Shown here piece by piece: positions 7,468 through 15,942 of a stretch of DNA of 64,000 nt. The DNA is from Thermatribacter sp048814795 (GTDB lineage Bacteria; Atribacterota; Atribacteria; Atribacterales; Thermatribacteraceae): assembly GCA_048814795.1 (NCBI GenBank), contig CP184673.1, positions 124,001-188,000 of the forward strand. Reading direction: 5' to 3'. Each line of letters begins with the position of its first letter. Position 1 is the stretch's first letter. The translations under genes and the position numbers were made by a program. The notes beneath the pieces were generated by a model. It ran no database searches. It worked only from the letters and a program-made list of their open reading frames with translations, and was not told the DNA's origin.

Positions 7468-8608
7468 TCATCACTACCGTCGGCTTCTCAAAACCGTTGA
7501 AGTTGGTAGCTGAAGCAATGGAATAAGCCCCAATATCAGGCACCACAATCAGGTCATCAAGTTCGAGCTCTGGCAGTAAAATATCTCTGGCTATCACATC
7601 CAGCGAATCGCAGGTCGGACCAGCCAGAATCGTTTTCTTGAGGTCACCTCCCTCTTTGAGAGCTACAAACTTTGGAGAAGCCTTATCAAAAGGAATGGCA
7701 GAGAGGGTTCCATATATCCCTTCATCGAGATAGTACCAGATTTTACCTCTGCGCAGAGCTTTACCAATTACCTTGGTCACCAGAAAACAGGCGCTCCCCA
7801 CAATGCATCTTCCTGGCTCAGCGATAACCCGGCATCCTTCCTGGAGGAAGCCTTCAATATGGGGATATATTTTGCCGGAAAGGCGCTCCAGGCTCTTCTC
7901 TTCTCCCTCTTCCTGATATATCTTCAGAGGAAAACCGCCCCCGATATCTACGATGGAAAGCTTTATTCCTTCACGGCGAGCTTCGTCAAAAATTTTCCTC
8001 ACCGCCTGCAAAGACACCAGGTAACTTTCTACTTGGTAGCAGGGAGAACCAGCGTGAAAGCTGATTCCCACAGGCTGCAAACCCATTTCTCTGGCTTTCA
8101 AAAGTAAAAACAGAGCTTCATCTGGATCCGCTCCAAATTTATAAGAAAGGTTAGCCCCACTTCTATTGGAAGGAGAGGTAATGCGCAAAAGGAGCTCCGC
8201 TTCTGGGTGCACTTTTGCTATTTTGCAAAGTTCACTCGGGTTGTCATAGGTCATTAACTTCAACCCTATTTCTCGGGCAAGAGTCAGGCCTTTTTTACGC
8301 TTTATGGTGTTGGCAAATATCATTCGCTCCGGCTCTATTCCCAGCCCATGAACAAGCTGTATTTCCTGCTTTGAAGCTACATCAAAACAGCTCCCCAGAG
8401 AACTCAGGGTCCGTATTATTTCTGGATGAGGATTGGCTTTAACAGCGTAAAAAGGTTCCACTCCAGGCAAAAACCTGGTAAAAGCCAGAAAATTCTCAAT
8501 CAGGCGCTCTTTCAAAATAACAAAAAGAGGTGTATCGTAAGCTTTAACTAACTCAACTACCCTTTCTTGCTCTAAGGGGAGTTTTTTAGAAATTACCAGG
8601 CTTCTCAA
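7463..8608 (-). CDS. PLP-dependent ornithine/lysine decarboxylase family (fold III)
   Basis: A fold-type III PLP decarboxylase of 381 residues. Visible landmarks are the Schiff-base Lys in FYAVKANPHPEI, the SFHAGS loop, DIGGGFP and AEPGR (phosphate binding), the catalytic Cys in GPTCDSLD, and the ending GAYSIASATNFNGF. These fit eukaryote-type ornithine/lysine decarboxylases better than diaminopimelate decarboxylase; ornithine to putrescine or lysine to cadaverine cannot be separated by eye. The frame is open to a TTG at 8695, but a promoter (8645-8673) lies inside that extension and TTG 8608 has a GAGG, so the start is placed there. It likely feeds polyamine synthesis together with BpsA. Confidence 0.82.
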   Translation of the reverse strand: MRSLVISKKLPLEQERVVELVKAYDTPLFVILKERLIENFLAFTRFLPGVEPFYAVKANPHPEIIRTLSSLGSCFDVASKQEIQLVHGLGIEPERMIFANTIKRKKGLTLAREIGLKLMTYDNPSELCKIAKVHPEAELLLRITSPSNRSGANLSYKFGADPDEALFLLLKAREMGLQPVGISFHAGSPCYQVESYLVSLQAVRKIFDEARREGIKLSIVDIGGGFPLKIYQEEGEEKSLERLSGKIYPHIEGFLQEGCRVIAEPGRCIVGSACFLVTKVIGKALRRGKIWYYLDEGIYGTLSAIPFDKASPKFVALKEGGDLKKTILAGPTCDSLDVIARDILLPELELDDLIVVPDIGAYSIASATNFNGFEKPTVVMI

Positions 8609-8644
8609 TTTAGCATCGCCTCTTTTTCCAAAATGCCAGAGCAA

Positions 8645-8673
8645 AGTATATATTTTATAACTTTTTTTTGCAA
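8645..8673 (-). promoter_or_regulatory. Sigma-70 type promoter of the decarboxylase gene
   Basis: On the minus strand TTGCAA, a 17-base spacer and TATACT; transcription would begin near 8638, about 30 bases before the preferred TTG start at 8608. This supports the shorter protein start. Confidence 0.6.
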
Positions 8674-8755
8674 TGATTATTTGCCGCTCTCCCAATTTTT
8701 TATAAATCTATCTGGAGTTCAAATATTCTGCTCCGGGCTCCTCAGGTCGCCACGG

Positions 8756-8784
8756 TTGCAAAAAAGCGGTCTTTAAATTATCAT
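8756..8784 (+). promoter_or_regulatory. Sigma-70 type promoter of the isocitrate dehydrogenase operon
   Basis: TTGCAA, 17-base spacer, TATCAT, about 36 bases before the start codon at 8820; an AAAGGAG ribosome-binding site follows. It is divergent from the decarboxylase promoter and uses the same TTGCAA hexamer. Confidence 0.6.
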
Positions 8785-8819
8785 TCTCCAAAATACTACC
8801 CAAGAAAGGAGAAAAACTA

Positions 8820-9911
8820 ATGGCATATCGGGTAACTCTGATTCCAGGTGATGGCACGGGACCAGAGATTACTGAAACCACCAAAGCGGTGATTGAAGCC
8901 ACCGGAGTGGAAATAGAATGGGACGTTCAGGAAGCAGGCGCAGATGTACTTGAAAAGTATGGAACTCCCCTTCCTGAACAGGTCATCGAGTCTATCCGCA
9001 AAAATAAAGTAGCCCTTAAAGGACCCATCACCACCCCGGTAGGTACGGGCTTTAGAAGCGTTAACGTGGCCCTACGCAAAGCTTTAGACCTCTATGCCTG
9101 TGTTCGCCCCTGCAAAACTTATCCTGGCGTAAGGTCTCGATATACCGATATTGACCTTGTAGTAGTGCGCGAAAATACCGAGGATCTCTATGCAGGGGTA
9201 GAATTTGAAAAGGGGAAACCTGAAACTCAGGAGATTATAAAGACCATCAAAGATCTGGGAGCAGGCGAAATTCGTGAAGACTCGGGAATAAGCATCAAAG
9301 CTATTTCCGTGTTTGCTTCAGAAAGAATAGTCCGCTTTGCCTTTGAATACGCCCGCAAATACAGACGCCGCAAGGTAACGGCCGTGCACAAGGCCAATAT
9401 CATGAAGTATTCCGACGGCCTTTTCCTGGAAGTAGCCCGAAGCGTAGCCAGAGATTATCCAGACATCGAGTTTGAAGACCGCATCGTTGACAACATGTGC
9501 ATGCAACTGGTGCAAAAACCAGAACTATACGACGTTCTGGTGCTTCCCAATCTTTATGGAGATATTATTTCAGACCTTGGTGCCGGATTGGTCGGTGGAC
9601 TCGGAGTAGCTCCTGGAGCCAACATTGGAAAAGACTATGCAGTTTTCGAACCTACCCACGGGAGCGCTCCCAAGTATAAGGGTCTTTACAAAGTTAACCC
9701 TATTGCTATGATACTTTCTGGAGTGATGATGCTTCGCCACCTGGGAGAAGAGGAAAGGGCTGATCGACTGGAAAAAGCAGTAGCCGAAGTTATCAGGGAA
9801 GGCAAGAAAGTGACCTACGATATGAAGGCAACTCCCGATGATCCTACTGCCTGCAAAACCTATGAAGTGGGCGAAGCCATCATAGAAAAGCTAAAACACC
9901 GGGATCTTTAA
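8820..9911 (+). CDS. NAD-type isocitrate dehydrogenase (IDH3-like)
   Basis: A 363-residue member of the isocitrate/isopropylmalate dehydrogenase family that oxidatively decarboxylates isocitrate to 2-oxoglutarate in the cytoplasm. Landmarks: LIPGDGTGPEI (6-16), DLYACVRPCK (about 92-101), RENTEDLYAGVE (about 117-128), AVHKANIMKYSDGLFL (about 189-204), and LPNLYGDIISDLGAGLVGGLGVAPGANIG, the metal-binding segment with catalytic Asp residues. The RENTEDLYAG block and LYACVRPC resemble mitochondrial-type NAD-IDH more than isopropylmalate or homoisocitrate dehydrogenases, although substrate swaps within this family are common. ATG with AAAGGAG. First gene of a four-gene plus-strand run. Confidence 0.85.
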   Translation: MAYRVTLIPGDGTGPEITETTKAVIEATGVEIEWDVQEAGADVLEKYGTPLPEQVIESIRKNKVALKGPITTPVGTGFRSVNVALRKALDLYACVRPCKTYPGVRSRYTDIDLVVVRENTEDLYAGVEFEKGKPETQEIIKTIKDLGAGEIREDSGISIKAISVFASERIVRFAFEYARKYRRRKVTAVHKANIMKYSDGLFLEVARSVARDYPDIEFEDRIVDNMCMQLVQKPELYDVLVLPNLYGDIISDLGAGLVGGLGVAPGANIGKDYAVFEPTHGSAPKYKGLYKVNPIAMILSGVMMLRHLGEEERADRLEKAVAEVIREGKKVTYDMKATPDDPTACKTYEVGEAIIEKLKHRDL

Positions 9912-9925
9912 AGGAGATGGTTTAA

Positions 9926-11368
9926 TTGAAAATATTGCTGGTAAATCCTCCTTCTCCAGGAATATATAACGTTGTTGGTCTAAAGCTCCCTCCTCTGGGT
10001 CTTGCCTATCTCGCCGCCGTTTGCAGAGAAAAAGGTCATCAAGTAGAAATAGTCGACCTTCAAGTCGAAACCAAGTCGAAGCTCTACCAGGCCTTTTCTC
10101 GCTGTGACCTGGTGGGCATTACTTCGGAAACCAACAAGGTGCATCAAGCCCTGGAGATAGCCAAAAAAGCCAAGGAAAAATTTGGCCTACCTGTGCTTAT
10201 GGGAGGATATCACGCCACCTTTTTAGACGAAGAAGTGTTGCGTTCGGGATGGGTAGACTGGGTCATCCGGGGAGAAGGAGAAATTCCAATGCTTAAACTC
10301 CTTGAAGCTCTTGAAAAGAAAGATAGACTGGTTGAGGTGCCCAACCTCTCTTTCCTCCAAGATGGAAAACTTATCCGCACTCCCAAAATGGCACCTCCTG
10401 AAAACCTTGATGAGTTGCCTCTTCCAGCTCGAGAGCTTTTGCCCCTCCCCAAATACTGGATGACTCAGGTAGAAGGAGAACCAGCAGTGAATGTTCTGAC
10501 CAGCCGGGGATGCCCTTTTGGTTGCTCGTTTTGTGCTTCCTCTCAGTTTTCAGGCAGGAAGTGGCGTAGCCGGTCTCCAGAAAACATCTTCAAAGAAATA
10601 GAAAAAATATATTTTGACCTGGGCTATCGAGGCATCGCCTTCATTGACGACAACTTTACTCTTTCTCCAGAACGAGTGGAAAGACTTTGCTCAAAGATAG
10701 AACAACACCGCCTGAAGTTAAAATGGTGGTGCTTTTCAAGAGCAGACACCATCGTTCACGATGAATCCCTGGTGAAAAAAATGGCCAGGGCTGGTTTGCG
10801 TATGGTCTATCTGGGAGTAGAAAGCGTCGAAAAAAGTATCCTTGATGATTACAAAAAGAAACTGTCTGCGGAAATAGCCCAAAAAGCAGTAGACATCCTC
10901 CGCAAACACAACGTCAAAAGCTGGGCATCTTTCATCCTGGGAAGTGTCAGGGATACCCGGGAAACTATCTTGCGCACTATTGAATTTGCTAAAAGCCTTG
11001 CTCCAGATTTGGTGCAATTTTCGGTCCTTACCCCTTTCCCGGGAACCGAGATTTACGAAAAATCCCTTAAGGAAGGACGAATCGTAAAACCCAACTGGAG
11101 ATTTTTTGACGGTGCACATCCGGTCCTCAAAGGCGATTTTTTGAGCATCGAAGAGACCAAAAAACTACTCTGGAAGGCCTATTTTGAATTTTACCGGGAA
11201 TGGCGCTATTTGCCTCACGCTTTTTCCATGCTTAAAAAAATTATGTTAACCAACATACCTCCTCTGGCCAAAATGAAAGAAACTCGCTACTGGAAGGAGA
11301 GATTGCAACGTGTATATTCTTCGCTTCATCCACCCAGAACGGAAAATTCCTCAATGGGGGCGTCTTGA
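9926..11368 (+). CDS. B12-binding-domain radical SAM protein
   Basis: A 480-residue protein with an N-terminal cobalamin-binding-type Rossmann domain (residues 1-135: ILLVNPPSPG, LPPLGLAYLAAV, VGITSETNK, VLMGGYHAT) and a central radical SAM domain with CPFGCSFC (about 194-201). The C-terminal 100 residues are basic and variable. BchE/class B methyltransferase-like enzymes share this architecture and act on unreactive carbons, for example in lipid, quinone or tetrapyrrole modification. The substrate is not inferable. TTG start with GGAG eleven bases upstream. Its 3' end overlaps the FAH-family gene by 59 bases in another frame. Confidence 0.85.
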   Translation: MKILLVNPPSPGIYNVVGLKLPPLGLAYLAAVCREKGHQVEIVDLQVETKSKLYQAFSRCDLVGITSETNKVHQALEIAKKAKEKFGLPVLMGGYHATFLDEEVLRSGWVDWVIRGEGEIPMLKLLEALEKKDRLVEVPNLSFLQDGKLIRTPKMAPPENLDELPLPARELLPLPKYWMTQVEGEPAVNVLTSRGCPFGCSFCASSQFSGRKWRSRSPENIFKEIEKIYFDLGYRGIAFIDDNFTLSPERVERLCSKIEQHRLKLKWWCFSRADTIVHDESLVKKMARAGLRMVYLGVESVEKSILDDYKKKLSAEIAQKAVDILRKHNVKSWASFILGSVRDTRETILRTIEFAKSLAPDLVQFSVLTPFPGTEIYEKSLKEGRIVKPNWRFFDGAHPVLKGDFLSIEETKKLLWKAYFEFYREWRYLPHAFSMLKKIMLTNIPPLAKMKETRYWKERLQRVYSSLHPPRTENSSMGAS

Positions 11369-12077
11369 AGGGGGAAAAACCATCGTCCCCATTGTTTCGC
11401 CCTTTCGTCCGGAAGAGCCACAAAACAAATCGACTTTCCAGCTGGACGAAGTCAAACTTCTGGCTCCGGTTAAGCCAAGCAAAATTGTAGCAGTGGGTCT
11501 GAACTATGCAGACCACATTGCTGAAATGGGCAACACTCCACCACCAAATCCCATCATTTTTATAAAACCTCAAACAGCAGTAATTGGCCCTGGGGAAGCC
11601 ATATTACTTCCCTCTTCCTCACAGAGAGTAGACTACGAAGCAGAACTGGCTGTGGTTATAGGCAAAAAATGTCGATCAGTAACCCCCAAACAGGCTCCGT
11701 CCTTCATCCTTGGCTACACCTGTTTCAACGATGTCACAGCGCGGGACCTTCAGAAAAAAGACGTACAGTGGACTCGCGCCAAGAGCTTTGATGCTTTTGC
11801 TCCGCTTGGCCCCTGGATAAACACCAGCATCGATCCTTCCTCACTTCGCATAGAGTGCCGTCTCAACGGAGAGATAAAACAGTCTTCTTCGACCTCTAAC
11901 CTGCTTTTTTCGGTTTTTGAGCTGGTTTCTTTCATATCGGAGATAATGACCCTCCTTCCAGGAGATGTCATAGCTACTGGAACTCCCCAGGGCGTGGGAC
12001 CCATGCAAAATGGAGACCTGGTAGAAGTTTGCATTGAAGGCATAGGCGTTCTATCCAATCCTGTAAAATCCGGTTAA
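11310..12077 (+). CDS. Fumarylacetoacetate hydrolase (FAH) family protein
   Basis: A 255-residue FAH-family enzyme. The N-terminal strand region (residues 1-50) is followed by the catalytic fold: GLNYADHIAEMG (about 67-78), PIIFIKPQTAV, VDYEAELAVVIGKK with the metal-binding Glu residues, GYTCFNDVTARDLQ, and LLPGDVIATGTPQGVGP near 212-228. Members hydrolyse or decarboxylate diketo acids (acylpyruvase, oxaloacetate decarboxylase and related reactions), usually with Mg or Mn. The GTG start lies inside the radical SAM gene, yet the full N-terminus is needed for family length, so the overlap is likely real. Confidence 0.88.
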   Translation: MYILRFIHPERKIPQWGRLEGGKTIVPIVSPFRPEEPQNKSTFQLDEVKLLAPVKPSKIVAVGLNYADHIAEMGNTPPPNPIIFIKPQTAVIGPGEAILLPSSSQRVDYEAELAVVIGKKCRSVTPKQAPSFILGYTCFNDVTARDLQKKDVQWTRAKSFDAFAPLGPWINTSIDPSSLRIECRLNGEIKQSSSTSNLLFSVFELVSFISEIMTLLPGDVIATGTPQGVGPMQNGDLVEVCIEGIGVLSNPVKSG

Positions 12078-12079
12078 CC

Positions 12080-12979
12080 ATGTACCAGGTTCTGGCGGGT
12101 ATTTTTATTCTCATTGGAATTGGCTTCCTATTACGCACTCTGCGGCTCTTTGAGCTTGAAGCAGCTTTTCTTTTCAACCGCTTCGTACTTTACATCAGCT
12201 TTCCCTGCCTGGTTTACCGTTCTCTTTTCTACTCCTCTCCTCAGGCTTCACTATGGAAAATCCCACCTCTTGGCTGGTCTATAGTAAGTCTTTCTTTCAT
12301 AGCCAGCTTTTACATAGCCGGCAAGTTCTTCAAGTTAAGTGCCAGAAGTGCTGTTTCTTTTGCCATGGTCGCTGCTTTTGGAAACACCTCTTTTCTGGGT
12401 TACCCTTTCATTATGGCTTTGTTGGGAGAGAAAGCTTTACCTCCGGCTATTTTTTTCGACCAGATGGCCAATTTTCTATCGGTGTTCACAGTGGGAATTT
12501 TTCTCTGTATCAACGTTACTGAAAACAGGTTCTCCTGGAAGCAGCTTTTTCAAATTCTAAAATTTCCACCATTTATAGCCTTCTTGCTTGCTCTGGTTAC
12601 CAGAGAGCTGGGCACTTTACCTCACTTAATTGAAGAAACTATCAACCGCCTGGCTGAAGTAACCGTTCCTCTGACCATGGTGGCTATAGGCATTTCCCTT
12701 TCCCTTCAAAGCCTTCGTAGTCACCTGAAACCACTTTTCGGAGCGGCTCTGATAAAACTTTTTTTACTCCCTCTGGCCACCCTGGGAGTATCCCAACTGT
12801 TCTCCTTTTCACCTCTTGAGCGAGGAGCCCTGATCATGGAAAGTGCCATGCCCACCTTGATGACCTCTTACGTCATAGCCTCCCTGTACCAGCTTGATAC
12901 TCAGCTGGTATCAAGCGGCATCGTTTTAACCACCCTGCTCGCTCTGGGTACCTTGCCTCTCTGGAGCCTGCTCTTTTAA
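12080..12979 (+). CDS. AEC-family transporter (auxin efflux carrier type permease)
   Basis: A 299-residue membrane protein with about ten hydrophobic segments in two five-helix halves, and the conserved Asn/Pro break in each half (GNTSFLGYP near 107-115). AEC permeases move carboxylates such as malate or malonate, or related anions, across the cytoplasmic membrane. The ATG is 2 bases after the FAH-family stop, so it is translationally linked and could move that enzyme's substrate or product. The 3' end overlaps the convergent DUF3084 gene by 54 bases. Confidence 0.85.
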   Translation: MYQVLAGIFILIGIGFLLRTLRLFELEAAFLFNRFVLYISFPCLVYRSLFYSSPQASLWKIPPLGWSIVSLSFIASFYIAGKFFKLSARSAVSFAMVAAFGNTSFLGYPFIMALLGEKALPPAIFFDQMANFLSVFTVGIFLCINVTENRFSWKQLFQILKFPPFIAFLLALVTRELGTLPHLIEETINRLAEVTVPLTMVAIGISLSLQSLRSHLKPLFGAALIKLFLLPLATLGVSQLFSFSPLERGALIMESAMPTLMTSYVIASLYQLDTQLVSSGIVLTTLLALGTLPLWSLLF

Positions 12980-14095
12980 AACTTCCAAGCGCACCCGCAA
13001 AGGACCGGCCGTAAAAATATCTTCTTCAGCTATGGCACGCAGCGTTATCCCCCCCCGAACATTTTCCAGTTCCTGAAAAACCTCGGTCAGATTGCTAGCT
13101 GAAATGATTCCCACCTTGCCCTCTTGAGGTAGAATGCCCTTCTTGAGACCAACTGCATTCAGTTCTCGCAATACTTTTCCCAGAAGGACATCAATGTTAG
13201 TTTCATCATCTATGATTAACTCCGTTTGATAGACAATTTCTCCCCGCGAGAAAATCTTTCGATTCTCATCCACATACATGCGAGCAATTACCGGTTCTCC
13301 CTGTAAGCTGTTTATGGCTGCAACCAGTCTGACCACTACGTCATTGGAAGCATTATGAATTTTATCCACAGCCTGGTGAAAATCCTCTTCTGGAACAAAA
13401 ACAGCCTGTCCAGTTTCCGAGTGGCGACCTGCACCCTTCTGCAGAGCAAGTTGATCTCCTTTGCGAATCACGGCAAGTAATGCTTCCTGAGCTTTTTCCT
13501 CGTTCACCCCACCCGGTAATATGGCCCGCAAGATTTCCTCGCCATCCTGAAAAACAATTCTCCCCTGACGTATAGCCACTATGCTGGAACGAAGCCGGGC
13601 CAGCTCTGCCTGGAGAGAGGCTAATTCTTGCTGCAACTCATCTCTTTGTTGTTCAAGTTGAGTTACCGTTTCCCCGAGCAATCGAGCTTGCTCTTCCAGG
13701 GCAACCTTGGTATTCTGTAACTCTCTCTCTCTGGCTTCTAATTCCTGAATCCTTGACTGGTAATCTTCGAGCTGTTTTTTGGTGTTCTCGAGCTCTAAAC
13801 TTCGGGTAATCACCTCCTGATTCAAGGAATCCAGCCGTTCCCGCAGCTCCTGCATGCCAAAAAGGGCCGTCCGCACATCCTCAGATGCTGCGCTTAAAAC
13901 TAAAAGAGTAACCGTAGCAATTAATATACCGGTAACGATACTTACCAGAAAAGCAGTGTAACGGGGTCGCAACTTAAAAAGGGAAAGTTTTCTCCTGCCG
14001 ACGCGACGCCCCAAAAAATCACCCACATAAGCGATAATTCCGCTGAGCAAAATTATGGAAAGGATCAAAAGAAAACTGGAAAAAGAGCCTTTCAC
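12926..14095 (-). CDS. DUF3084 domain membrane protein with coiled coil
   Basis: A 389-residue protein matching the DUF3084 layout: two N-terminal transmembrane segments (about residues 5-25 and 46-67) separated by a basic loop (GRRVGRRKLSLFKLRPRY), then a long coiled coil rich in Glu, Gln and Leu (about 80-175), then a compact C-terminal domain. The function is unknown; the family often lies next to Lpt permease genes, as here 5 bases downstream of lptF/G, suggesting an envelope role. It is the last gene of the flagellar-Lpt minus-strand run and runs into the convergent AEC transporter. Confidence 0.8.
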   Translation of the reverse strand: MKGSFSSFLLILSIILLSGIIAYVGDFLGRRVGRRKLSLFKLRPRYTAFLVSIVTGILIATVTLLVLSAASEDVRTALFGMQELRERLDSLNQEVITRSLELENTKKQLEDYQSRIQELEARERELQNTKVALEEQARLLGETVTQLEQQRDELQQELASLQAELARLRSSIVAIRQGRIVFQDGEEILRAILPGGVNEEKAQEALLAVIRKGDQLALQKGAGRHSETGQAVFVPEEDFHQAVDKIHNASNDVVVRLVAAINSLQGEPVIARMYVDENRKIFSRGEIVYQTELIIDDETNIDVLLGKVLRELNAVGLKKGILPQEGKVGIISASNLTEVFQELENVRGGITLRAIAEEDIFTAGPLRVRLEVLKEQAPERQGTQSEQGG

Positions 14096-14100
14096 AGAGG

Positions 14101-15186
14101 CTAACCCCTTTCTTTGGAAAAAATGAGCAAAAAGCCAATAATCCCTCCCACCAGGTTACTAAACCAAGCACCTGTAAAGGGATTCAAAATTCCTCCTTCA
14201 GCAAGAACGCCGGTTACCGAAAAAAGAACGTAATACCCAAAAACCACCAGGATGCTCACTCCAATGCCTACTCCCTTACCCGAACGGGGTGAGATAATCC
14301 CCAGGGGAACTCCCAGCAAGACAAAAACAATACTTGCAAAAGGGATGGCTGTCTTCTGCCACAGAATCAGCTCCAGGCGAGTTGTATCTTTGTTGTGCGC
14401 ACTTTCCCTTTCAATGTAGCCTTTGAGTTGAGCCAGGCTCATCTCCCGGGGATTTTTCTGTTGCTGAAGCGTTTCCCGTAATCCCTGCTGAGCAGCTATC
14501 TCCTCTTTCTCAAAACGGACAATTCTCCTAACCTCACCCCGGGGGCTCACTTCATAAAGAATCCCTTTCCGAAAAACCCACTTACCTTCCTGGTTAGTAG
14601 CTTCCTGGGCGTTAATAATACGCAAAATGCCTTCTTTACCATATTCCTGCACGGTAACCCCGATGAGCACTCCCTTGCGAGAGTCAACCTGGCGCACATA
14701 GAAAATGCGCTCCACGCCTTCCCCAGCCTCTTCTCTAAAAAAAGTGTTCTCCTGAAAAAGCAAACCAGTAAGCGAGGTGCCTTCGGTAAGTTGCATTAAC
14801 TTTTCCGAAGACATGGGAACAAAAACTTCCTGAATCAGAATGGTAACCGAACAGGCCCATATCGAAAAAATCAGAAAAGGAATCGTGAATCTGAAATAGC
14901 TCACTCCCGAAGCCCTGAGAGCGATAAGCTCGCTGTCTGAAGAAAGACGGCTGGTAGTCAAAATGGATCCCAGAAGCACAGCCATGGGAATTATGTAAAC
15001 CAAGAAAGAAGGAATATTCCAGAGAAAAATCTGAACTACCCGAACCAGAGAAAGACCACTTTTCAGCCATAAGCTGGTCAGGCGATAAATAAGGTCTGAA
15101 GCTGTCAAAATAGAAAGAAAAAGACCAATACCAAAAACAAAATTAACGACCAGCTGTTTGAGTATATATTTATCAAGAGTTTTCAT
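14101..15186 (-). CDS. LPS-export permease LptF/LptG (YjgP/YjgQ family)
   Basis: A 361-residue inner-membrane permease. Three N-terminal transmembrane segments (MKTLDKYILKQLVVNFVFG start, then to about residue 125) are followed by a periplasmic beta-jellyroll region (about 130-265) and three C-terminal segments. The opening DKYILKQL is the usual LptF/G start. With LptB it forms the ABC transporter that extracts lipopolysaccharide from the inner membrane and passes it to LptC/LptA. Only one permease gene is present where E. coli has lptF and lptG, so it may work as a homodimer or pair with a gene elsewhere. It lies 3 bases after lptB. Confidence 0.87.
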   Translation of the reverse strand: MKTLDKYILKQLVVNFVFGIGLFLSILTASDLIYRLTSLWLKSGLSLVRVVQIFLWNIPSFLVYIIPMAVLLGSILTTSRLSSDSELIALRASGVSYFRFTIPFLIFSIWACSVTILIQEVFVPMSSEKLMQLTEGTSLTGLLFQENTFFREEAGEGVERIFYVRQVDSRKGVLIGVTVQEYGKEGILRIINAQEATNQEGKWVFRKGILYEVSPRGEVRRIVRFEKEEIAAQQGLRETLQQQKNPREMSLAQLKGYIERESAHNKDTTRLELILWQKTAIPFASIVFVLLGVPLGIISPRSGKGVGIGVSILVVFGYYVLFSVTGVLAEGGILNPFTGAWFSNLVGGIIGFLLIFSKERG

Positions 15187-15189
15187 GCT

Positions 15190-15942
15190 TTAAAGGTTAA
15201 ACCGCTCTCCCAGATAGTACTTTCGACTCAGATCAGATTGAAGTATTTGCTCAGGAGAGCCTGCAACCAGAATTTTACCTTCAAACATAATATAAGCGCG
15301 ATCGGTTATGGCCAGGGTCTCCCGCACTGCGTGGTCAGTGATGAGAACTCCTATTCCTTTCTGAGCCAGGTAGCGTATAATGTGTTGAATTTCTTCAACT
15401 GCAATGGGATCAATACCGGTAAAAGGTTCATCAAGGAGAATAAAAGAGGGTTCTGTAGCCAGAGCTCTGGCAATTTCCAGTCTTCTCCGCTCTCCTCCCG
15501 AAAGGAGGTTTGCTGATGACAGAGCAAGATGAGCAATGCCAAATTCTTCCAAGAGAGCATCCCTTCTTTTGCGAACTTCATGGTGCGATAAGCCCTGCAT
15601 CTCAAGCACCAGATCCAGGTTCTCCCTGACCTTCAACTTCCTGAAAACAGAAGGTTCCTGTGGTAAATAACCAATGCCCATCCTGGCTCGAACATACATA
15701 GGTACACCATTCAGGGCATAATCATCCAGAAAAACCCGCCCCTCCGTAGGGTGGATAAGTCCCACAATCATGTAGAAAGTGGTGGTTTTGCCAGCACCGT
15801 TGGGACCCAGAAGACCCACTACCTCGCCCCTTTTTACCTCTACATCGACACCGTCGACCACTCTTTTGCGGTTATATTCTTTAATTAACCCCTCACCGCG
15901 CAGTACCTTCCACTCTCGTTGCAAAATTCCGTTTTCTATCAT
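15190..15942 (-). CDS. lptB: LPS-export ATPase LptB
   Basis: A 250-residue ABC ATPase. Walker A GPNGAGKTTTFYMIVG (about 45-60), Q-loop PQEPSVFRKL, signature LLSGGERRRLEIARAL (about 145-160), Walker B FILLDEPFTGIDP and an H-loop ITDHAVRETL. The TTTFYMIVGL and DEPFTGIDPIAVEEIQ blocks are characteristic of LptB rather than other branched-chain-type ATPases. It energises LPS extraction by LptF/G. The ATG overlaps the lptA stop by 4 bases (ATGA). Confidence 0.92.
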   Translation of the reverse strand: MIENGILQREWKVLRGEGLIKEYNRKRVVDGVDVEVKRGEVVGLLGPNGAGKTTTFYMIVGLIHPTEGRVFLDDYALNGVPMYVRARMGIGYLPQEPSVFRKLKVRENLDLVLEMQGLSHHEVRKRRDALLEEFGIAHLALSSANLLSGGERRRLEIARALATEPSFILLDEPFTGIDPIAVEEIQHIIRYLAQKGIGVLITDHAVRETLAITDRAYIMFEGKILVAGSPEQILQSDLSRKYYLGERFNL

